52,844 nt of DNA from Ilumatobacteraceae bacterium (GTDB lineage Bacteria; Actinomycetota; Acidimicrobiia; Acidimicrobiales; Ilumatobacteraceae), in NCBI GenBank assembly GCA_013213745.1, contig JABSQH010000023.1, positions 35,257 through 88,100 of the forward strand, in the 5' to 3' direction. Numbering within the stretch: the stretch's first letter is position 1; every line of letters starts with the position of its first letter. The notes below the pieces were generated by a model, which saw only the letters and a list, made by a program, of their open reading frames with translations, did not search any database and was not told the origin of the DNA. Below are positions 45,747-52,844 of the stretch, in pieces. Made by a program: the position numbers and the translations under genes.

Positions 45747-46676
45747 ATGGGAACCGTACCGTTGCATCACGAGGTGGAACCGCTGGCCGAGCTGGTGCCG
45801 GTTCCAGATCTGACTCATGAGGTGCTGCCGACGCTCCGTGAGGGAGGTCTCTTCGAGCCGCCTGAGCTCAGCGATCGAGTGATCCGCACCGAGCACGTCG
45901 TCTCGCATGACCCGCACGTGTTCGTCCGCGTCCATCGACCCGTCGGGTTCGATGGCCCGCTTCCGTGCTTGTACTCGATCCACGGTGGGGGCTACGTCAT
46001 CGGGAGCCTCGATCAAGACGACGCCAAGCTCGACGTGTGGTGCGCCAAGTTCGGGATCGTCGGCGTCTCGGTCGAGTACCGCCTTGCCCCCGAAGTTCCG
46101 TATCCGGGGCCGCTCGACGACTGTTACGCCGGTCTGGCCTGGGCACACGAGAACGCCGACGAACTCGGCATCGACCGCGACAAGATCGGCATCACCGGGG
46201 TGAGTGCGGGTGGCGGGTTGTGCGCGGGGTTGGCGCTGCTCGCCCGTGACCGCGGTGAGGTCCCGGTCCAGTTCCAGCTGCTCGACTGTCCGATGATCGA
46301 TCCGACGCAGGCGACCGTGTCGAGCCAGCTCGACGATCTCCTCATGTGGAGCCGTGTCTCGAACGAGTTCGGATGGCGGTCGTACCTCGGCGACCTGTAC
46401 GGCCGCGACGACCTCCCGCCGTATGCCGCCGCCGCGCTGGCTGATGATCTCACCGGTCTTCCGGAGGCGTATGTGTGCGTCGGCGGAGCCGACGGCTTCC
46501 GTGACGAAGACGTGCACTACGCGATGCGTCTGTACGGGGCCGGCGTTCCGACCGAGCTGCACGTGTATCCGGGCGCGCCGCACGGTGTCGGGTTCTTCGT
46601 TGGCACCGAGATCGCTCGCCGGTACCACGCCGATCAGACCGACTGGCTCGGCCGCCAATTCGCTCGTCTCGAATAA
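45747..46676 (+). CDS. Alpha/beta hydrolase, hormone-sensitive-lipase-type esterase
   Basis: 309 aa. HSL-family carboxylesterase. Oxyanion motif SIHGGGYVIGS, nucleophile GVSAGGG (G-x-S-x-G), acid in GGADGFRDEDVHYA, and His in GAPHGVGFF. ATG 45747 follows a purine-rich GAAGGGGG; the upstream extension of the frame is basic and unconserved. No signal peptide. Divergent from the nitrile hydratase operon; a functional link is not evident. Confidence 0.88.
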   Translation: MGTVPLHHEVEPLAELVPVPDLTHEVLPTLREGGLFEPPELSDRVIRTEHVVSHDPHVFVRVHRPVGFDGPLPCLYSIHGGGYVIGSLDQDDAKLDVWCAKFGIVGVSVEYRLAPEVPYPGPLDDCYAGLAWAHENADELGIDRDKIGITGVSAGGGLCAGLALLARDRGEVPVQFQLLDCPMIDPTQATVSSQLDDLLMWSRVSNEFGWRSYLGDLYGRDDLPPYAAAALADDLTGLPEAYVCVGGADGFRDEDVHYAMRLYGAGVPTELHVYPGAPHGVGFFVGTEIARRYHADQTDWLGRQFARLE

Positions 46677-46895
46677 GCCTCCAGCGAGCTCGGAGGACGT
46701 GATGGCCTCAACCGTTCGTGGCACGATCGAGCCCCAAAGGCTGCCGGTACTCCCGTTTGGGTCGTTCTGGTCTCGATCGCCGATACAGCGGCGCCCCAAA
46801 GCGGCTGCTGTCGGCGGGTCGCCGGCGTTCGTGCGGAGCCGTTCGGATCTCCTGAGTCCTGTCACCCGGCGTGTCAGGGGAATGCAAAGTTTTCG

Positions 46896-46923
46896 TCAAG
46901 TGGTCGATCCAACGTGCCGAAAC
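46896..46923 (+). promoter_or_regulatory. Sigma-28-like promoter abutting the LysM-P60 gene
   Basis: TCAAGTGG (46896-46903), 12 bp, then GCCGAAAC (46916-46923), with the same spacing as the site at 34609-34636. The start ATG is at 46931, so a transcript from this site would be nearly or fully leaderless. A small hairpin (CCGAA-ACC-TTCGG) spans the -10 to the ATG. Two positions in the -10 differ from GCCGATAA. Confidence 0.4.
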
Positions 46924-46930
46924 CTTCGGC

Positions 46931-48025
46931 ATGACCGTCATTCGACGCTTCTTCGTCACCGCTGCGATCTCGGCTTCCGCATTCGCCATCGCCACACCAG
47001 CACAGGCCGCCGACCCGGCCATGAGCTACGTCGTGCAGCCCGGCGACTACCTCTTGCGCATCGCCAGCGACCACAGCGTGGCGCTCAAGGCGCTCCTGCA
47101 GGAGAACGATCTCACGTCAGAGAGCTTGATCCTGCCGGGGCAACGCCTCACGATTCCCGCAGGTGGTACCGCTCCTGTAGCGCCGACCACGGCGGCTCCG
47201 GCGCCGGCGGCGCCGGCCACGGGACCGTCATACACAGTTGTGTCGGGTGATGCGCTCTCGACGATTGCCAACCGTCACGGCGTGCGTCTCGCCGCGCTCC
47301 TCCAGGCCAACGACCTCAGCCTGACCAGCGTGATCATGCCGGGTCACCAGCTGACGATTCCCGGTGGCGGTACCGCCCGTGCCGCGGCTCCGGCACCCGC
47401 AACTCCAGCACCGGCGGCTCCGACGCAGCCAGCCGCGCCCGCGGAGTTGACCTACACCGTCGTGTCGGGTGATGCCCTGTCGATCATCGCGGCGCGCCAC
47501 GGTGTGAGCCTCGGCGCCCTGCTGCAGACCAACGATCTCAGCCTCGACACGGTGATCTTCCCGGGTCGTGTGCTCAACATCCCGGCCGGCGGCACCGCCC
47601 CTGCACCGGCCCCGAGCGCGCCCGCCGCGGTGGCCAACGCACCGTCGAGCTCGCGGGTCGACACCGTCGTCAACTACGCCCGAGCCCAGGTCGGTAAGGA
47701 CTACAAGTTCTTCACCGCCGGACCCGACACCTTCGACTGCTCCGGCCTGACGCTCGCCGCCTACGAGCAGGTCGGCGTCTCGCTCGTCCATTACAGCGCG
47801 GCGCAGGCGATGCAGGGCACAGCCGTCGACTTCGCCAACGAGCCGATCAAGCCGGGCGACCTCATCTTCCAGAACCGTCGCGGGTCGAAGAGCATCAACC
47901 ACGTGGGCATCGCCGTCAGCGCCACCCAGTGGGTGCACGCCAGCGATCCCGGCAACGGTGTGGTCATCACGTCGATTCCCGCCACCGGCGAGATCGCTTC
48001 GGTTCGCCGCTACATCGACGGCTGA
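46931..48025 (+). CDS. Secreted LysM-NlpC/P60 cell-wall hydrolase
   Basis: 364 aa. Signal peptide (residues 1-26, cleavage after TPAQA), three LysM modules (YVVQPGDYLLRIA; YTVVSGDALSTIA; YTVVSGDALSIIA, each about 45 residues) joined by Pro/Ala linkers, then an NlpC/P60 peptidase with catalytic Cys in DTFDCSGLTL and His in SINHVGIAV. Predicted peptidoglycan endopeptidase. ATG 46931 gives the signal peptide; the ATG at 46871 in frame is unlikely. The 254-bp region upstream (46677-46930) holds no gene; I looked for a c-di-AMP riboswitch there and did not find one. Confidence 0.92.
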   Translation: MTVIRRFFVTAAISASAFAIATPAQAADPAMSYVVQPGDYLLRIASDHSVALKALLQENDLTSESLILPGQRLTIPAGGTAPVAPTTAAPAPAAPATGPSYTVVSGDALSTIANRHGVRLAALLQANDLSLTSVIMPGHQLTIPGGGTARAAAPAPATPAPAAPTQPAAPAELTYTVVSGDALSIIAARHGVSLGALLQTNDLSLDTVIFPGRVLNIPAGGTAPAPAPSAPAAVANAPSSSRVDTVVNYARAQVGKDYKFFTAGPDTFDCSGLTLAAYEQVGVSLVHYSAAQAMQGTAVDFANEPIKPGDLIFQNRRGSKSINHVGIAVSATQWVHASDPGNGVVITSIPATGEIASVRRYIDG

Positions 48026-48073
48026 TCGTCATCACGATCTCGACGGCTCGGCGCATGCGGTACCGTCACCTCA

Positions 48074-48269
48074 TGGAGACGGCGATCGATCTCGTGGAGA
48101 TCGACGATGAGGTGCGGTCCGCACTGCTGCAGCTGCACGTCACACCTGAAAAGGAGCGCTACGTCGGCGGTCAGATCGATGAGGTGATGCCGACGCCCAG
48201 GAGTTTCCCGAAGCGGCATCATGGGAGCGGGCGGTGCTGGTGAGCGCACACCACGATGCGATGACATGA
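48074..48269 (+). pseudogene. Short GNAT-like remnant with frameshift
   Basis: METAIDLVEIDDEVRSALLQ followed by LHVTPEKERYVGGQIDEVM resembles the first strand and helix of a GNAT acetyltransferase (the TPEQERFV type). The frame then degenerates; a neighbouring frame continues with DADAQEFPEAASWERAVLVS and stops at 48267-48269. The rest of the fold is missing. Probably a gene relic upstream of the Sec-type AhpD gene. Confidence 0.35.
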
Positions 48270-49336
48270 GCGTTCACGTGACCACGTCGGCGTCGGTACG
48301 CGAGGCGCTCGATCGATCGCACGAGCGGCTGGCCCGGTCAGGTGTGTGGTGGGACGCCGAGCAGGTGACTGCGGTCGCCCGGCGCGCCGATGCCGCGTTC
48401 GCTCAACGGGCGGTTCCGCCGTGGACGCGTGAGTTGCCCGGCGAAACGAGCAACCTCGATGATGTCGCGTTGGCGGTCGTCGATCGCATTGCTACGAACG
48501 CGGGGACGATCGATCGAGCGTGGGCGTCGGCGCAGATCGCGGCACTCGGTGATGCGCCCTATGTGGAGCTGGTCGGCATCGTCGCGGTGGCGGTGATGCT
48601 GCGGATGTACGCCGAAGCGGCCGGCGAGACGCCGTCAGCCATCGGCGATCCAGTCGTCGACGCAGGACAGCCCACCCGGCAGCGACCCGACGGCCCGATC
48701 GACATCGGTGCCTATGTTCACGTCGCGGGTCACCTTCCGATGGTCAACGTCGTTCGGGCGTTGAGTCTCGTTCCGGCTGCGAACGAGACGTTCCTCGGAC
48801 TCGTCGCTGCGCTCTACGCGGGCGACAAGTTCACCGAGCTCGTCTGGGACGCATCGCCGTTGACTCGGCCGCAGGTCGAACTGGTCGCGTCGCGGGTGGC
48901 CGCGATGAACGACTGCTTCTATTGAACGACTGCTCACACCACGTTGCTCCGTGCGAGCAGCGAAGCGATCGGTGTCGATGCGGATCTCGGTGCGACGATC
49001 GGCAACGACGTGTCCGAGGTGGGAGTGCCCGCCGGCGCGGAGTTGATTGCGCTCACCGAGGCGGCGGTCTGCGGTGAAGCGGTCGACGATGCGCGTGCGG
49101 CCGTGGTCGCGGCCGTTGGCGGCGACGGCGCCGGACTTGCGGTGGCGACGATCGCTGCGTTCTCCGGCCTCGTACGCGTGGCCGACGGGATCGGGATCCC
49201 TGTCGACGACGGGTTGGCGGCATCATCTGCCTCGATTCGTCGCGACCTCGATCTCGACTCCTTTGGTGGTGCCGCCAACACGGACCTCGACGGCGTCGGC
49301 GGGCCCGACGGTTTCGACTTCGCCGACAGCCGCTGA
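48266..49336 (+). CDS. AhpD/CMD-fold protein, probable selenoprotein (in-frame TGA as Sec)
   Basis: The reading frame from ATG 48266 meets TGA at 48923-48925 and continues open to TGA 49336, 356 residues in all. Around the TGA the protein reads MNDCFY-U-TTAH: this is the AhpD active site C-x-x-C-x3-H with the second Cys replaced by the TGA codon. Upstream is LTRPQVELVASRVAAMNDC, the helix that leads to this site, and downstream is a helical half (GAELIALTEAAVCGEAVDD) that only makes sense as its continuation. A hairpin follows the TGA (48930-48960). Read with Sec it is a peroxidase or disulfide-reductase-like redox protein with two alpha-helical CMD-like halves. Without Sec machinery it would be an interrupted pseudogene. 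Confidence 0.75.
48930..48960 (+). promoter_or_regulatory. Candidate bacterial SECIS hairpin
   Basis: CTGCTC (48930-48935) pairs with GAGCAG (48955-48960). Above an asymmetric bulge (48936-48939 and 48954), CACG (48940-48943) pairs with CGTG (48950-48953), closing the loop TTGCTC. The loop G at 48946 is 21 nt after the TGA, within the usual distance for bacterial SECIS elements read by SelB. The fold is inferred by eye. Confidence 0.5.
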
Positions 49337-49406
49337 CTCACCCCGCGCCCTCGATTGGGAGCCGTCGGCGATTCGACGCGCATGGAGCAGGCTCAGTACG
49401 CCGGTT

Positions 49407-49448
49407 TGCGTGCCTGGGGGAGGTGCGTGCCTGGGGGAGGTGCGTGCC
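49407..49448. repeat. 17-bp tandem repeat, about 2.5 copies
   Basis: TGCGTGCCTGGGGGAGG occurs at 49407-49423 and 49424-49440, followed by a partial third copy (TGCGTGCC). It lies inside the hydrolase fragment on the minus strand and duplicates part of it (HLPQARTSPRHAN), consistent with slippage in a decaying gene. Confidence 0.7.
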
Positions 49449-49610
49449 GTCGGGGATCGAGACGAACGTGCCGTTGGTGGTCCGGGCCAGCGCGCGACCT
49501 TCAGGGATCGGGATCACGCGGTCGTTGTCGCCATGGACCACGAGCACTGGGCAGGTGATGCGGCGGGCGAGCGCAACTTGCTGCGCTTTGGTGGCTGGGC
49601 TCGCCAAGTC
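49425..49610 (-). pseudogene. Alpha/beta-hydrolase C-terminal fragment
   Basis: Minus-strand sequence encodes ARRITCPVLVVHGDNDRVIP, then EGRALARTTNGTFVSIPDGTHLPQAR, the acid- and His-bearing end of an alpha/beta-hydrolase (Asp in HGDNDRV, His in GTHLPQAR). The upstream three quarters of the gene are missing: at about 49610 the homology stops and a plus-strand binding-protein fragment begins. The downstream end is disturbed by the 17-bp tandem repeat. Confidence 0.55.
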
Positions 49611-49617
49611 GGCGCAC

Positions 49618-50288
49618 GTTCGTGCAGCCGACCTTCTATGACGGCCAAGGCGTGATGGTCAAGAACAGCAGCGGGTTCACGTCGATCTCCGAGATGGACG
49701 GTGTCACTGTGTGCGTGGCGCAGGGAACGACCACCCAAGGCAATGCTGCCGCCGAAGCGGCGCTGCGTGGACTCGACTGGGAGATCCGCTCGTTCCGCAA
49801 CGTCGACGGGCTCCAAGCGGCGCTCCTCGCCGACCAATGCGATGGCTGGTCAGCTGATCCAGCAGTTCGGCGCGCTCCGTGCCATGTTCCCCGACGAGCT
49901 CACTGTGTAGCCCGAGGTGTTCTCCAAAGAACCGCTCGGTCCCGTCGTCGCCGTCGTCGACAGCGAGTGGGCCCGTGTGGTCGAGACCGTCGTGTCCGCA
50001 ACCATCCAGGCCGAGGCGTACGGCCTCACATCGGCCAACGTGCTCGACGTCGGAGACGACACCGATCCGGCGCTGCAGCGATTCATCGGTTTCAACGGCG
50101 ACGCCGAAGCCGCAACCGATGAGGTCGTCGCAGGCAGCCTGCCCGAAGACTTCGCCCTGCAGGTCGTGAGCCAAGTCGGCAACTACGGCGAGATCTTCGA
50201 TCGGAACCTCGCCTCACCCGGCGTCGAGCGCGCCCTCAACGCGCAGTGGACCGACGGCGACCTGATGTACTCACCGCCGTTCGTCTGA
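49618..50288 (+). pseudogene. Amino-acid ABC transporter binding protein, truncated and disrupted
   Basis: The fragment begins in mid-protein with FVQPTFYDGQGVMVKN, then VTVCVAQGTTTQGNAAA and LQAALLADQCDGW, all typical of AapJ/BztA-type polar amino-acid binding proteins. A frameshift near 49850 leads to FGALRAMFPDELTV, an in-frame TAG follows at 49908-49910, and the same frame continues with PEVFSKEPLGPVVAVVDSEW to the natural C-terminus (MYSPPFV). The signal peptide and first lobe are missing. Three lesions make this a clear pseudogene. Confidence 0.75.
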
Positions 50289-50328
50289 CGGCGCAACGGC
50301 GCTCGCCGACTTCTCGGTCGCGCGGACG

Positions 50329-51141
50329 CTACGTCTCGCCAGACGCCGTGTCGCGGGACGGGTCTGCCGACCACTGCGACCACGAGCCGGGGTACAAGCG
50401 GGCGCGCACACCGATCGACTCCATCGCCAAGAGGTTGTGACACGCGCTGACACCGCTGCCGCAGTACACGATCGGAGCGTCGCCAACCTCGGCGAAACGG
50501 GCGGCGAGCTCGTCGGCCGACCGGAACCGGCCCGCCGCGAGGTTGCCCTCGAACGGAAGGTTGATCGCACCGGGAATGTGTCCGGCGCGGCGATCGATGG
50601 GCTCGGTATCGCCGCGGTATCGCTCAGCCGCGCGAGCATCGATGACCACGTCTCCTGACGCGGCCTCGGCCGAGACGCGGTCCGCGTCGACGAGCCGGTC
50701 GGTGGGCCAGGGACGGGTCGAGAAGTCGCCCGGTGCCGTCGTTGCGTCGCCGGACTCGAGGTGTTCGGGCGGCCATGTCGCATCGAGGAGCGATGCCGGG
50801 TGGCCGAGCAGCCTGAGCATCCACACCAGGCGGGATGCGGGCACACCCTGACGGTCGTCGTAGGCGACGAGCGGTTGCCCGTCGGAGAGCCCGATCGCGC
50901 GCATCCCGTCGCCGAACACCTCGGGTGTCGGGAACGGGTGCCGGCCGTCAGCGGCGGTGGGCGCGCTCGCCAACCAGCGGTCGAGGTCGACCCACGCGGC
51001 GCCGGGCCGGTGGCCGGCGATGAAGGCAGCGTGCCCGTCGGCACCATCCAGGTACCACCGCACGTCGGCGAGCAGCACATTGTCGAGTGCGTCGAGAGCA
51101 GCTTCGTCGACGATGGGCGGGAGGCCGTCGCTGGCGGGCAC
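50329..51141 (-). CDS. Two-domain sulfurtransferase (thiosulfate/3-mercaptopyruvate type)
   Basis: 270 aa with two rhodanese domains. The N-terminal one (LADVRWYLDG, then GHRPGAAWVDLD) lacks a catalytic Cys; the C-terminal one (VVIDARAAERYRGD, AGHIPGAINLPF) has the active-site loop YCGSGVSACHNL. The loop resembles the CGSGVTA type of mercaptopyruvate sulfurtransferases rather than CRKGVT of rhodanese; the donor is not certain. No signal peptide. ATG 51141. Flanked by pseudogenes on both sides. Confidence 0.88.
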   Translation of the reverse strand: MPASDGLPPIVDEAALDALDNVLLADVRWYLDGADGHAAFIAGHRPGAAWVDLDRWLASAPTAADGRHPFPTPEVFGDGMRAIGLSDGQPLVAYDDRQGVPASRLVWMLRLLGHPASLLDATWPPEHLESGDATTAPGDFSTRPWPTDRLVDADRVSAEAASGDVVIDARAAERYRGDTEPIDRRAGHIPGAINLPFEGNLAAGRFRSADELAARFAEVGDAPIVYCGSGVSACHNLLAMESIGVRARLYPGSWSQWSADPSRDTASGET

Positions 51142-51165
51142 GGGGAGGATCGTAGGTCGGGTTGG

Positions 51166-51527
51166 TTACCCGCCGACCAGCTCGACGAGCCTGGTCGTCG
51201 TGGCCCGGTTGCGGGTGGTCATGTGTTGGTACTCCGGCGTCGACACCAACCTGCTCAAACGGCTCTGCGTTCGATGTTCGGCGAGTCGGGCGAAGTAGAG
51301 GACGCCGGTTCCGGGCCACACTGCGTCGACGCCGTCGCGCCACGACACCGCGGCGATCGCACGACGACCTTGACGGGTGTGCTCAGGCGCGGCGCAAGCG
51401 CGTTTTCGATCGTTTGCTCCAACGAGCCGCGGCGCGCGTTGGTCGTGAACACGACGTTGCCCGACTGGATGTATGTCTGCACGCTGTCGTAGCCCTCGGC
51501 CTCGAACACGGCGCGCAGGTCGGCCAT
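51166..51527 (-). pseudogene. DUF1697 gene, truncated and frameshifted
   Basis: The frame from 51527 gives MADLRAVFEAEGYDSVQTYI, then QSGNVVFTTNARRGSLEQTI and STPVKVVVRS, the first third of DUF1697 (lacking its usual FLRGINVGG front). A frame change near 51350 gives the family C-terminus (VLYFARLAEHRTQSRLSRL, then STPEYQHMTTRNRATTTRLVEL). About 60 central residues are missing. Not expected to be functional. Confidence 0.7.
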
Positions 51528-51604
51528 TGGCAGCGCCCGTGGTTGGCCTATCGTCGCCGCCGTAGCGACATGCGGGTCATGGTGCCCGCCGAGAGGAGTC
51601 TGGA

Positions 51605-52591
51605 ATGGTCACGTTGTCGGCTGCCTTCGCCACGTCGATGTCGACGCCAGAGCACGTGGAGATCGCCGAGGAGCTCGGTTACGACCGCGCCTGGCTGTAC
51701 GACTCGCCGGCGCTCTATCCCGACGTCTGGGTCACCTTGGCGCGCGCCGCCGAACGCACCGAACGCATCGGTCTGGGGCCAGCGGTGCTCGTCCCGTCGC
51801 TGCGCCACCCAATGACGAACGCGGCGGCGATCGCCACGCTCGACGCGCTCGCTCCGGATCGCGTCGCCGTCGCACTCGGAGCTGGGTTCACCGGGCGCTA
51901 CGTGCTCGGGCAGAAGCCGATGCGTTGGGCTGACGTCGCCGCCTACGTGCGCACGCTGCAGGCACTGCTGCGTGGGGAGGAGGCGGAATGGGAGGGCGCG
52001 CCGATCCGCATGCTGCACCCAGACGGATACGGCACACCACGACCCGTCGACGTGCCGATCCTCATCGGCGCCGACGGGCCCAAGGGTCTGGCTGTCGCCG
52101 ATGAACTCGCCGACGGGGTGTTCAGTGCCGGGCAACCGGTGGTCGGCGACGGACCGTCGTGGCGGGCGCTACTCGCCTTCGGCACCGTGCTCGGCCCCGA
52201 TGAGTCGCCCACCGACGAGCGCGTGCTCGACGCGGCAGGACATGGGCTGGCGGTGGTGTACCACGCCATGTATGAACGCGGTGGCGCGGAGGTCGTCGAT
52301 CAACTCCCCGGTGGTGCCGAGTGGCGAGCCGACGTCGAGTCGGCAGCTCCCGAGCGTCGTCACTTGTCGACGCATCAAGACCATTTGATCTCGATGACCG
52401 ACCGCGACCGGGCCGCACTCGACGCTGGCGGTGCGTCACTGCTGACATCGATGACGTTCAGCGGTACCGCCGACCAAGTGCGTGAGCGCCTCCCCGAACT
52501 CGAAGCGGCTGGCGTCACCGAACTCGCCTACCAACCGGCGGGATCCGATATCCCGGGCGAGCTGGCCCGTATGCGCGAGGCGCTGAGCTGA
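51605..52591 (+). CDS. LLM-class (F420-dependent-type) oxidoreductase
   Basis: 328 aa luciferase-like TIM barrel. Landmarks: HVEIAEELGYDRAWLYDSPALYPDVWVTLARAAERT, RIGLGPAVLVPSLRHPMTNAAAIATLDAL, RVAVALGAGFTGRYVLG, and VPILIGADGPKGLAVADELADGVF. These fit the F420-binding subfamily common in actinobacteria rather than FMN luciferases; the substrate is unknown. ATG 51605 is preceded by GAGAGGAG. The end overlaps the convergent gene by 64 bp. Confidence 0.87.
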   Translation: MVTLSAAFATSMSTPEHVEIAEELGYDRAWLYDSPALYPDVWVTLARAAERTERIGLGPAVLVPSLRHPMTNAAAIATLDALAPDRVAVALGAGFTGRYVLGQKPMRWADVAAYVRTLQALLRGEEAEWEGAPIRMLHPDGYGTPRPVDVPILIGADGPKGLAVADELADGVFSAGQPVVGDGPSWRALLAFGTVLGPDESPTDERVLDAAGHGLAVVYHAMYERGGAEVVDQLPGGAEWRADVESAAPERRHLSTHQDHLISMTDRDRAALDAGGASLLTSMTFSGTADQVRERLPELEAAGVTELAYQPAGSDIPGELARMREALS

Positions 52592-52844
52592 TCCGCGCCG
52601 GCCACGGGTTCGACGGCCTCGTCGCTGATCCACTGCCCGTTCGCTTCGGGCCACGGACGAAACCGCGCAGGATCGAACCGGTACCGGTAGATCGTCGTGG
52701 TCGTCATCGTCGCAAGCCACGCCCATTCGATCGCGTGCAGTCGAGGCGCAGTGGTGGCGAACACGTCGTCGAAGTACTGCTTGTCGCCGGGCTTCGGCCA
52801 GGCAGTCACCCGTGGGCAGTCGCGCGGGAACCAATACAACGGTG
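52528..52844 (-). CDS. DUF6886-like protein, C-terminal part (runs off the window)
   Basis: The frame is open to the window edge and begins in mid-protein with PLYWFPRDCPRVTAW, then HAIEWAWLATMTTTTIYRYRF, and ends DQLSASRIRASSPGISDPAGW. The PRDCPR and TTT-YRY motifs are like the DUF6886 family, a group of unknown function. The last 64 bp overlap the LLM gene tail-to-tail. The true start lies outside the window. Confidence 0.6.
   Translation of the reverse strand, partial: PLYWFPRDCPRVTAWPKPGDKQYFDDVFATTAPRLHAIEWAWLATMTTTTIYRYRFDPARFRPWPEANGQWISDEAVEPVAGADQLSASRIRASSPGISDPAGW

Noticed and set aside
44735-45748. Long N-terminal extension of nitrile hydratase beta
   Set aside because: The extension is Arg-rich; the conserved MDGIHDMGG start with GAGGAGG in front lies at 45298.
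46677-46930. c-di-AMP (ydaO) riboswitch before the LysM-P60 gene
   Set aside because: The context suggested it, but the conserved ydaO segments (for example a CAGCTAACC-like strand) are not present.
47160-47660. Direct repeats as a CRISPR or satellite
   Set aside because: The repetition is protein-level: three LysM modules and Pro/Ala linkers in one gene.
48944-49336. Independent gene starting at 48944
   Set aside because: It has no SD or ATG-type start of its own and lies in the same frame as the upstream AhpD-like part, separated only by one TGA at the active-site Cys position.

Overview
The window is high-GC DNA with dense coding on both strands and typical actinobacterial content: a bcc-aa3 cytochrome supercomplex operon, an HspR-controlled dnaK operon with a textbook HAIR operator, an EtfD-type Fe-S membrane reductase, an F420-type (LLM class) oxidoreductase and a DUF2855 protein. 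My best guess is an Acidimicrobiia-like (Ilumatobacter-like) genome. That guess rests on the flavour of the proteins; no rRNA is present to test it.

Layout. 1-2.8 kb: end of a siderophore-binding protein gene and an epoxide-hydrolase-like gene, then a mosaic of gene debris (a second siderophore-binding protein remnant, a truncated DinB gene) ending in a 33-bp perfect palindrome with a Fur-box core. 2.8-7.8 kb: tRNA-Gly(CCC), DUF2855 protein, anchored hypothetical protein, gamma-glutamyltransferase, a frameshifted remnant, an Asp-ligand-type ferredoxin and dcd. 8.0-15.9 kb: ctaE-qcrC-qcrA-qcrB-ctaC-ctaD-ctaF, every junction overlapping by 4 nt, then ctaG. 15.9-20.1 kb (minus strand): GNAT, EtfD-like reductase, cyclic-nucleotide-binding protein, gpmA. 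20.2-24.9 kb: sulfate assimilation set (SLC13 permease, cysD, cysN, cysC). 25.2-30.8 kb: MFS fragment, GNAT, cdd and dnaK-grpE-dnaJ-hspR.

30.9-43.7 kb is the most unusual block. A giant (1592 aa) Ig/cadherin-repeat surface protein lies between an EccC/FtsK-like protein without recognisable P-loops and a MoxR-DUF58-transglutaminase-like operon whose transglutaminase domain has lost its Cys and His. A sigma-28-type promoter precedes the giant gene. 43.8-45.6 kb is a cobalt-type nitrile hydratase operon (nthB-nthA-accessory), possibly led by a small Cys-pair protein.

45.7-52.8 kb: HSL-type esterase; LysM-NlpC/P60 wall hydrolase with a similar sigma-28-like site; a probable selenoprotein of the AhpD/CMD fold, with an in-frame TGA exactly at the second active-site Cys (CxxU-x3-H) followed by a hairpin; a graveyard of truncated genes; a two-domain sulfurtransferase; a decayed DUF1697 gene; an LLM oxidoreductase; and a partial DUF6886-like gene.

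The strongest leads are the Sec-AhpD gene at 48266-49336, the pseudoenzyme-bearing giant-adhesin cluster, and a three-copy family of palindromic intergenic repeats around the respiratory genes. Several frameshifts and stops could be real decay or assembly errors; I cannot tell these apart from sequence alone.
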